Positions 57,701 to 64,000 of a DNA stretch of 64,000 nt are shown one piece after another. A program made the position numbers and the translations under genes. The notes under the pieces are model-generated. The model was not told the DNA's origin and ran no database searches. It saw only the letters and a list, made by a program, of their open reading frames with translations. The DNA lies in contig JARWIR010000005.1 of assembly GCA_029959085.1 (NCBI GenBank), positions 49,540,850-49,604,849 on the forward strand. The letters are read 5' to 3'. Numbering within the stretch: position 1 is the stretch's first letter; each line of letters starts with the position of its first letter. This stretch comes from Nemophila menziesii. Taxonomy: Eukaryota; Streptophyta; Magnoliopsida; Boraginales; Hydrophyllaceae.

Positions 57701-60233
57701 CGAGATGCCTATGTTTCATAGTTCCGGAATTTAAAGCAGCTACAGTCTCGGTCAGTTCTTCCATCAATTCCGGTAAGTCAAGTGTTAGGGCTGCTCGCAA
57801 GATATCATTAAAATTCATACAGTCAAACGTTTCTTGCGTAGCTAAATCAAGTATATCCATGCGGAAACACTCTTCAGGAATATCTGGAAACTTCATGGCC
57901 CTAAACACGTTGAACTTTACCGTCTCGTCTTGGATTCGCATAGTTAATTCGCCGTTTTCTACATCAATAACAGTACGCCCCGTGGCTAGGAATGGTCGAC
58001 CCAAGATGATGGGGACATTCCTATCCGCGTCGTATTCAAGAATAACGAAATCAACTGGAAAGATTAGCGTACCTGCCTTGACGAGGACATCTTCAATTCG
58101 TCCCTCTGGATGAGCGAGGGATCTATCAGCCATCTGTAGGATCATGGAAGTTGGTCTAGCGTTTCCTATCTTCAATTTTTCGAAAATTGACTTGGGCATC
58201 AAATTGATACTCGCACCCAAATCACACAAAGCTTTTCCTTGCCACTCATTACCAATAGAAATAGGAATCGTGAAACTCCCAGGATCAAGTAGTTTAGGTG
58301 GCAACTTACTTTGGCATATAGCGCTGCATTCTTCTGGTAATCCTATCATCTCATTCTCACGGTATGGTCTCTTGTTGGTAATGGCTCTTTTCAGGAATTT
58401 AACGTATTTCGGAACATCGCGTATAGCATCTAAGAACGGAACGTTAATATTGAGGCCACGTACCATATTCAAGAACTTCTGATATTCGGCCATGTCTCCT
58501 TTCTTCTGAACTCTTGAGGGAAAAGGTGGAGGAGGACGGGTTTCTGTAACATCTTTGGATTTTGGCTTCTCCGGGATCTTCTCCACTTCCACTATTTCGG
58601 GTTCATCTTCTTTTTCTTCCACCTCTTTTGCCGGTTTCTCCTTCACAGTTGTTTCTTTTTCTTTCATCACGGGAAAAGGAGGTGGAGCGAGCTTTTTACC
58701 ACTTCGAAGTGTTACTGCATTACATTCTTCTCTCTTAGGTTCTTCAGTATCACTCGGTAATTGTCCTTGCTGACGTTGATTTAACTGCTTATTTATCTGC
58801 GCCATTTGAGTTTCCATTAACTTAAGTGCTGCGGCGGTAGACTGTTGAATGTTGAGTAGTGTTGTCAAGGTTTGCTGAACATCTAATGCGCCTTCTTGAG
58901 GTTGAGCAGGTAAAGCTTTTTGGTTTATGGTTTCGGTATAAGCATCTTGGGGAGGTTGTCTCTGAGCTTGATTTCCGTATGCTTGTCCACCTTGATAGTT
59001 GTTATGAGGTCTTGGTTGAAAGTTGTTTCCTTGGGGACGTGATTGATATGCATATGTTGGATTAGCAGCCCCATTTGGATTTGAATATTGGAAACCCGGA
59101 TGGTTCCTATTTGGTTGATAGCCTTGACCACTGGAATTGTAATTTCCTCTATTGGACATAAACATCACGGACTCTTGGTTAGTCGGACAGCTTTCCTCAT
59201 CATGATCATCTACTCTGCAGATCGAACACATATAAACCTCTTGTGCAGCATGCATAGCTACCTTCTTACCCGAAAATCCTTCTTTTATAGCTAAAGTAAG
59301 CTGCGTCAATTGTTGCTCTATAGTACTCTGAATCTTATTCTCAAGCGTAGCAAACCTTTCTTCCATATCAACTTTATTCACTCCTTTAACTGGTGTTCTT
59401 ACTGAATTCCACCCCACTTCATTCTTGACTGTTCTTTCCAAGATAATTTTAGCATGAGCGGGTTGAACTTGAAGAAAACCTGCACCACATAGCGTATCCA
59501 ATTTCTCTCTCGAAGTTCCATCAAGGCCTCTATAGAAGATTTTCAGCTGTTGTTGTTCTGACAAGCCATGAGTGGGAACTTTACGTAAACACATCTGAAA
59601 TCTTGTCCAACTTTTACCCACAGTTTCATCATATTCTTGACGGAAATGCGTCAAGTCTAATTCAGCATCTAATCTCATGTTACTTGGGTAATACCTATCA
59701 AAGAAAGCAGTCTCTAATTGGTCCCAGTTGGTTATCTTTGTAGGGTCTTGCGTATCATGCCATTCACTTGCTCCTTCAGTTACAAAAAATTTAAACGCAG
59801 CAAAATACATCTGTTCTCTTGAAACTCCTTGTGTGATATAAGAATCACATATTTGTTTAAACTTTTGTACGGCTCTAAGGGGGTCTTCTGCTGGTCTTCC
59901 ACGAAAATTTCCAAAATTTTGGAATTGAGCTAACATTCCTGAATCTGGCCGGAATCGGGGAACATTAATATCTGGAGCACCTACTCCTATAGGAGGAGCA
60001 CGGAATGGAACTTCTGGTGGACCATTAGTAAACCACGGATCTTGATTCTGAGCAACAGGAGCAGCTGGAGGGTTGAGTTGATTTCCAACTTGACGATTGT
60101 CAACTGGGTCGTCAGCCATTGTTTCTCTTGCTGATTGCTCCTCTAACTCTTTTGCTTTAGCGTTTCTCTTTCTTTTGTTTGCTTCACGAACTAGGCTTTC
60201 GGGATTTGCAAGAATCACAATATCTTCACGCAT
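54708..60233 (-). CDS. E1 Gag-Pol polyprotein
   Basis: Start chosen at ATG 60233 ([15 protein letters not shown]), which aligns with the E2 start; the frame is open 37 codons further to 60344. About 1,841 residues. Gag (59940-59500: [19 protein letters not shown]) is followed by a CCHC knuckle [14 protein letters not shown] (near 59200-59235). The aspartic protease has DLGAS (58209-58223). RT has [13 protein letters not shown] and catalytic FMDD (56883-56894). RNase H has [13 protein letters not shown] (near 56440). Integrase has an HHCC-type zinc site (about 55690-55830), catalytic D (55605-55607), D (55428-55430) and E (55320-55322) with the exact D-35-E spacing, and a GPF module (near 54880). 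No stop or frameshift. It should be cleaved by its own protease. It acts in cytoplasmic particles (Gag, RT) and at chromatin (integrase). Confidence 0.95.
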   Translation of the reverse strand: MREDIVILANPESLVREANKRKRNAKAKELEEQSARETMADDPVDNRQVGNQLNPPAAPVAQNQDPWFTNGPPEVPFRAPPIGVGAPDINVPRFRPDSGMLAQFQNFGNFRGRPAEDPLRAVQKFKQICDSYITQGVSREQMYFAAFKFFVTEGASEWHDTQDPTKITNWDQLETAFFDRYYPSNMRLDAELDLTHFRQEYDETVGKSWTRFQMCLRKVPTHGLSEQQQLKIFYRGLDGTSREKLDTLCGAGFLQVQPAHAKIILERTVKNEVGWNSVRTPVKGVNKVDMEERFATLENKIQSTIEQQLTQLTLAIKEGFSGKKVAMHAAQEVYMCSICRVDDHDEESCPTNQESVMFMSNRGNYNSSGQGYQPNRNHPGFQYSNPNGAANPTYAYQSRPQGNNFQPRPHNNYQGGQAYGNQAQRQPPQDAYTETINQKALPAQPQEGALDVQQTLTTLLNIQQSTAAALKLMETQMAQINKQLNQRQQGQLPSDTEEPKREECNAVTLRSGKKLAPPPFPVMKEKETTVKEKPAKEVEEKEDEPEIVEVEKIPEKPKSKDVTETRPPPPFPSRVQKKGDMAEYQKFLNMVRGLNINVPFLDAIRDVPKYVKFLKRAITNKRPYRENEMIGLPEECSAICQSKLPPKLLDPGSFTIPISIGNEWQGKALCDLGASINLMPKSIFEKLKIGNARPTSMILQMADRSLAHPEGRIEDVLVKAGTLIFPVDFVILEYDADRNVPIILGRPFLATGRTVIDVENGELTMRIQDETVKFNVFRAMKFPDIPEECFRMDILDLATQETFDCMNFNDILRAALTLDLPELMEELTETVAALNSGTMKHRHLAYEPFREPGEIVSKKKPSIESPPQLEEKPLPSHLRYAYLGTNNTLPVIVSATLTGPQEDKLLRILRANKEAIGWTIADIKGISPSYCQHKIILDDENARSVEGQRRLMPAMKEVVKKEVIKLLDAGIIYPIASSEWVSPVQCVPKKGGITTILNEQNEAIPSRTVVGWRVCMDYRKLNKATRKDHFPLPFIDQMLDKLAGREYYCFLDGYSGYNQIYVNPKDQHKTTFTCPFGTFAFRRMPFGLCNAPATFQRCMMAIFWDMIDDFLEVFMDDFSVFGDNFEECLRNLEKVLIRCKETDLVLNWEKCHFMVREGIVLGHKVSSAGLEVDRAKIEVIKTLPPPISVKGVRSFLGHAGFYRRFIKDFSKISKPLCNLLEKDTKFLFDEACIKAFNEIKEKLISAPIVLPPDWKIPFEVMCDASDLAMGAVLGQRKDKVFHSIYYASKVFTSAQVNYTVTEKELLAVVYAFDKFRSYLLGAKVVVFTDHSAIKYLMEKKDAKPRLIRWVLLLQEFDLEIRDRKGCDNQVADHLSRLEGSESNGGPELVREEFPDESLFSVYSLETPWYADIANLIVSGSFPQGATSQEKKRLAHRAKQFFWEDPFLYKVCSDQMVRRCIPDKDILSIIVGCHDSPYGGHFKGDRTAAKVLQSGFYWPTLHKDCHEYVKKCHRCQFTGNISKRDEMPRNNVLEVEIFDVWGIDFMGPFVPSNGNLYILLAVDYVSKWVEAVALPTNDSRVVIKFLKSHIFTRHGTPRVIISDGGSHFVNKYLKKVLEKYGVRHRVSTAYHPQANGQAEVSNREIKSILEKTVGSTRKDWSMKLDDALWAYRTAFKTPVGASPYRIVYGKACHLPLELEMGAYWAIAEMNMDPTLAAENRMMKLNELDEFRFHAYENAKLYKEKTKRWHDNRIREKKFKVGQMVLKYNSKFSNYPGKLRSKWSGPFVVTKVTPHGAIEIENPDEQRTFMVNGHRLKLYHVGEDTNRRIDPHPGEVMYLLEAE

Positions 60234-60353
60234 AAACCAAAACCTGTAAACCTGAGAAAGAAAGAAAACCCAAAGCGTAAAACTGAAAAATAAAACTAAA
60301 ACTAAACTAACAATTAAACTACTAAAGATTAACACCGGGGTCACACGCTACCG

Positions 60354-60371
60354 TCCCCGGCAGCGGCGCCA
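60354..60371 (-). promoter_or_regulatory. E1 primer-binding site
   Basis: TGGCGCCGCTGCCGGGGA on the minus strand, 6 nt inside the 5' LTR, of the tRNA-Asp type common in Athila elements. Confidence 0.85.
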
Positions 60372-60377
60372 AAAACT

Positions 60378-62130
60378 TGGTGGGTCCTGGGGTGTTATAA
60401 AATTAAGTGCAAATAAAAGGAACCACTTAACCGCAAGTGTACGGTTGTCCCAAGTAATATATGATAATCAAGTTCGTTCTCAGGGACGGATTAGGTTCAA
60501 CCCAAATATTAATCAGATAGTAGAGATAATTGTTAAACAGAAAAGAAAAGATAATAATTTTTGTTTGGTTTTTGTAAATTAAAAGATGCAAATAAAATAA
60601 AGACTAAATTAAATAAACAGAAAGGAAATAAAGCAAATAAAAGACTAACTTCAGATAAGAGAGATATACTTGATCCTCGCAAAGGAATCCACCTAATCAA
60701 TGTAATCTATGCTATGTTTAAGGGTAGAATTGGAATTATAATATTAGTCGGGACTCTAATATCTCCTAGCCCCCTGTCGGGTGGACCTAGAAGCTATCCT
60801 AAAGTATCACAAACACCTGTATGGTCGAATATGGCTTTTCGGATGATAAGATTTTACCTCTTTGGCTATGTAACTAGTTAAGCCTGTCGGTCAATAACGG
60901 ACATTACACGGGTATTACCTAGATCTGTATTCAAACCCCCCTGTCGGATGATCCATACGCCACTATATGGAATAGCCCAAATACTAAAAGCTAATTCTAG
61001 TTGTTCCTAAAAGAATTAGTAATGAAAACAAAGTAATATCCAATACCTAAAACTCAATTCAATTTAAATCTAACAATCCCAAATTCAAAACATAGAAAAC
61101 ATTAATTAAGGTTCATCCCTTTTATGCGATTCTCAAGTATAAAGAAATTTAGCTCATGATGAAATTAAAAACTAACATTAAATAAAAGGAATTCATGTTC
61201 AAATACAAAAGATAAATGAAAAACCTAAAGGGTAGAATGACTATGGATGGAAGAACAGGATTCCTCCAGCTTCTAGCTTCTTCTCTCCTTCGTGCTCTGA
61301 CTTGAAAACCTTAAGCCTCTTGTATATTCTCTGAAGTGTGTGAAGGTAGGAGGTTAAGGGGTGTATTTATAGGTGTTGGAGGAACCTAGGTCGAATTTTG
61401 CTTGGAGTGGAAGACAAGTCAAAGACTCTCAAATTCGTAGCTCTTTAGAAGGTAAGATTCTGCTGATTTGATTTGATCATATCTTTTTCAATACTTATCC
61501 GTTTGAGAAGTTCCAATATATGAAACTGCTTGTCTTGGAAAGCTCTTTCTATTGGTGCAGACCATTCGTCCAGAATCCATGCCAATCTTTTATTATGATT
61601 TAATTCCTAAAACGTGGCTGGATTTCAGATTTCAAAAGGCAGCTTTATCTTTTCCTCCTTTAAATAAATCTTTACCAAATCTTCTTATTTCCATGTAAAT
61701 CTTCTTTCCTTTCATCTTTATCTTGACTTGGCCTCTAATTAATTACCATTTATCTTTAAAAGCTTCACATTAAATAAATAATTAAACCGCATATGCTTAA
61801 AAAGAATAAATCAATAAATCAAGAAATCAAAATAGGAAAGTGTACTCTAAAAATAGAAACTCGACTCAAAATCATTTCCTAACACTCTAAAATACACTAA
61901 GACTTTATTCTCACTTTTTCTCCTTGGATTGGTCTTTCAAGAACCTATTAACTTTGCATTAAAAACAGTCAAATTTATGCACAAAAGCTCAGATTCTGCA
62001 AATAGTTAATTTCCAAGGGGAGAAAGTGCAATATGATCAAATAGGCCTAAAAGTCTAACAAACAAGTCATTTATTCACCTAAAAGGATGTCTCCAAAGGG
62101 CTAATAATTAGAACAAATCGGGAGACATCA
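60378..62130 (-). repeat. E1 right LTR
   Basis: 1,753 bp, the 5' LTR and promoter in the sense of the element. No difference from the left LTR was seen in the stretches read side by side. Confidence 0.95.
61364..61371 (-). promoter_or_regulatory. E1 LTR TATA box
   Basis: TATAAATA on the minus strand inside CACCTATAAATACACCCC. The same core promoter occurs in the LTRs at 12222, 13670 and 39905. Confidence 0.7.
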
Positions 62131-62512
62131 GTCACCTCTCACGCGTTTCAGGCTCAAAGTAATATCTTAAACAATAGGGATTTTCTCGGAATCTTCACCG
62201 CGTGTTGGGTGACTCACTCAAGTTGACTTCAAAGTTTTATCGTTATATGTAATCGACCTTTTAAAGTGGATTTTTGATCATTTCACGCCTTTACTTGGGG
62301 TTAACTTTTACTTTTTGACTTCACCTCAGCCTCTTGGAGTCTTGTATCATCCATGTACATGGGATCTACATACTTGACACAAGATTAACGCACAAAAGCT
62401 CCAAAAGTAACAAAACATATGAGAATAGACAAGAAATCATAATATGTCAAATAATAGAGAAAAATCCCTCAATAATTCCAATAAACCCACAAAATGATGT
62501 CACGAGACATCA
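62131..62512 (-). repeat. Element A right LTR, second part
   Basis: Resumes with GTCAC and ends TGATGTCACGAGACATCA at 62512, keeping the U3 hairpin in a short form (7-bp arms, 4-base loop). LTR length without E1 is about 1.5 kb. Confidence 0.8.
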
Positions 62513-64000
62513 GGATGGATGCTAAGTATATATTTAAAAGGGGTGTTTTTTTTTGGTTCAAAAATAAAGACAACATGGTGGGTCTTTTTATATCTCCCCT
62601 CTCGTTGTACAATCAACCCCGACCGACCTATATACCTAGCATATAAAAAGTAATTTTTGTACTCTACTACTCTCATTTCCTTACAGAATCTCCACTCAAC
62701 TCTTCTCTCTATCCTCTCATCTGTCTAAGCTTCATAAAAAACTTTAGAAGCCTAAATGTCTCATCTAACATCTCTCATGTCTAATCTCACTCCAACCACG
62801 TGTAACGATGATCATTGAGTTATGGGTATATTTGTAGTGTTTGTTTGGTAAGTGCGGCATTCATATGGATATGTTACATGTATTAAGTCCATTTTGAAGG
62901 TTAACAGTGATACTCCATATTTATGTGGTTTTAAAGGTCGATTTGATTCTGATTTGTAACAAAACCCATGATTTTATTTGAGATTTGGATAAGAACGATG
63001 TATGTATGACCCATTCCAATGTTCTTTGAGGTAATAACATACATTTTTCCTTTTATCTGGGGTATTTTTATATACTCTTTGATTTATTTATTTGTATATA
63101 TATTATTCTTCAACTTCTTCGAGGCTTAATGTAAGATCTGGTATTATTTTTTGTACTTTTTATTTATTGTCAAATATTATGTTGAAGACTTATATCAGTT
63201 TTTTGTGAAAAATCAGTGTACTAGTTTGAAAATTTAACCTCAATTAAGTTGTTGCTTATTTAGTAATGCATGTGTTATTTTCTATATATTCTTAGGATTA
63301 ATTGATGTTTTCTGTTATATTGATGTTATTCTTAGTTAATTTATGTAGTTAAATGTTGATGTAGGTTTTTATTTGAAAAACATGATAATTTGAAGCATGA
63401 ATTAGTTGTTTGTAGGTTATGTCTTTTTTTATGATTTACATGTTTATTTGATGATCAATTGATGTTTTTTTTTATATTTATGTTGTTGTTACTTGACTTA
63501 TGAAGTACAATGTTTAGGTACTTTATATGGGCAAAATTTGTATTATACACATGATTTCGTTGTCTTTAGGTTATTTCTATATTTTTTGATGATTGAGTGT
63601 TGTTCCATTATTTATGACGTTTTAATTGAAATCTAAAGTTATGTGTTAAGTTGAATGTTTAATTGACCAAATATGGTAATCTAAAGCATAATTTAGTTGT
63701 TTTTAGGTCATTACTTTGTTTTCTGATGGTCCTTATACACTGAATTATTAGTTGAGCTTGCAATGTTTAATGAGTCATGTGTAATTCATGAATTTAGTGA
63801 TTAGTTATTCAATTTTAACACTTATGAGAATTCAGTGCATAATAAATTACTTTTCATTTCTTTAAATTACATGTCTTAGAACTAAATCGAAGTTAGCTTT
63901 TTGTTGATGGTTGATGAATTAGTCCGCCTCCTTACTTTATTATATAATGATTTTGTTGCACCTCCCTTACTCATCGAATTTGCAATCAAGTCCCAGGTTT
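62513..64000 (+). other. Non-repetitive flank, possible promoter and leader of a host gene
   Basis: After the last LTR the texture changes. A CATATAAAAAG box (62639-62649) is followed by a CT-rich leader (62665-62740), then TTTGGTAAGTGCGG (a GT donor near 62849) and over 1 kb of T-rich, intron-like sequence. No coding exon was found, so a host gene running out of the window is only a suggestion. Confidence 0.3.

Larger units (their letters stand above)
50080..62135 (-). mobile_element. Element E1: complete, young Athila-like Ty3/gypsy retrotransposon
   Basis: The element is 50085-62130 (12,046 bp), flanked by a perfect GTCAC duplication (50080-50084 and 62131-62135). Both LTRs are 1,753 bp and I saw no difference between them. 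The internal region (51838-60377) has a primer-binding site, one long gag-pol frame, a GC-rich array, a small env-position ORF and a polypurine tract. Frame and catalytic residues are intact. It inserted into the right LTR of the old element A. Protease DLGAS, RT FMDD and the order RT-RH-INT without a chromodomain place it in the Athila group. Confidence 0.95.

Noticed and set aside
60354..60371. tRNA-like sequence
   Set aside because: Only the 18-nt primer-binding complement of a tRNA 3' end; no cloverleaf around it.
62334..62525. 63-codon frame across the end of LTR A
   Set aside because: Crosses the LTR boundary and has no homologue in the other LTRs.

Overview
The window is a stretch of plant nuclear DNA made almost entirely of transposable elements; no intact host gene was recognised. 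It is AT-rich, with plant-type Mutator-like (MULE) transposons, Ty1/copia remnants and several generations of Athila-like Ty3/gypsy retrotransposons with a tRNA-Asp-type primer site. An angiosperm, probably a eudicot, fits best; the species cannot be read from the sequence. It looks like pericentromeric or other heterochromatic DNA.

Layout. (1) 171-10444: two abutting MULEs, each with its own 9-bp target duplication. MULE-1 (180-2199) is a small deletion derivative encoding only a PB1-like transposase N-terminus. MULE-2 (2218-10435) has about 360-bp terminal inverted repeats (TIRs), a broken mudrA-type transposase on +, and a convergent second gene on - encoding a GRF zinc finger, coiled coil and membrane tail. 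Each gene starts just inside a TIR, as in maize MuDR. (2) 11100-20300: copia end fragments, one truncated and one complete gypsy solo LTR, and degenerate tandem repeats. (3) 20300-25740: a decayed copia element on -. (4) 25765-62512: nested gypsy elements.

Order of the nest. Oldest is Athila-like element A (pol 25765-28314, gag-PR 46223-48850, LTR 48954-50084 plus 62131-62512). Element B (28315-46222) inserted into A's pol. A solo LTR, X (28892-39585), lies in B's left LTR. Element E2 (29659-38855) lies in X, and a 231-bp Tourist-like MITE (38115-38345) lies in E2's right LTR. Separately, a very young complete element E1 (50085-62130) inserted in A's right LTR. E1 has two 1,753-bp LTRs with no difference seen, a GTCAC duplication, and an uninterrupted gag-PR-RT-RH-INT frame with intact catalytic residues.

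Most interesting biology. E2 and B lack RT, RNase H and the integrase core, yet both keep Gag joined to an integrase C-terminal (GPY/F-like) tail; the nesting shows this non-autonomous type is long-lived. All these gypsy elements carry a hairpin at the start of U3 (TGATGTCTCC...GGAGACATCA). Their 3' regions share conserved structure: a GNRA-loop hairpin, repeated polypurine-tract-like motifs (one just before a small env-position ORF), and a palindromic GC-rich array whose position is conserved but whose sequence is not.

How the parts work together (inference). E1 could supply reverse transcriptase and integrase, with E2/B-type elements as parasites sharing its cis signals. MULE-2 shows how a two-gene DNA transposon can use its duplicated ends as paired promoters.
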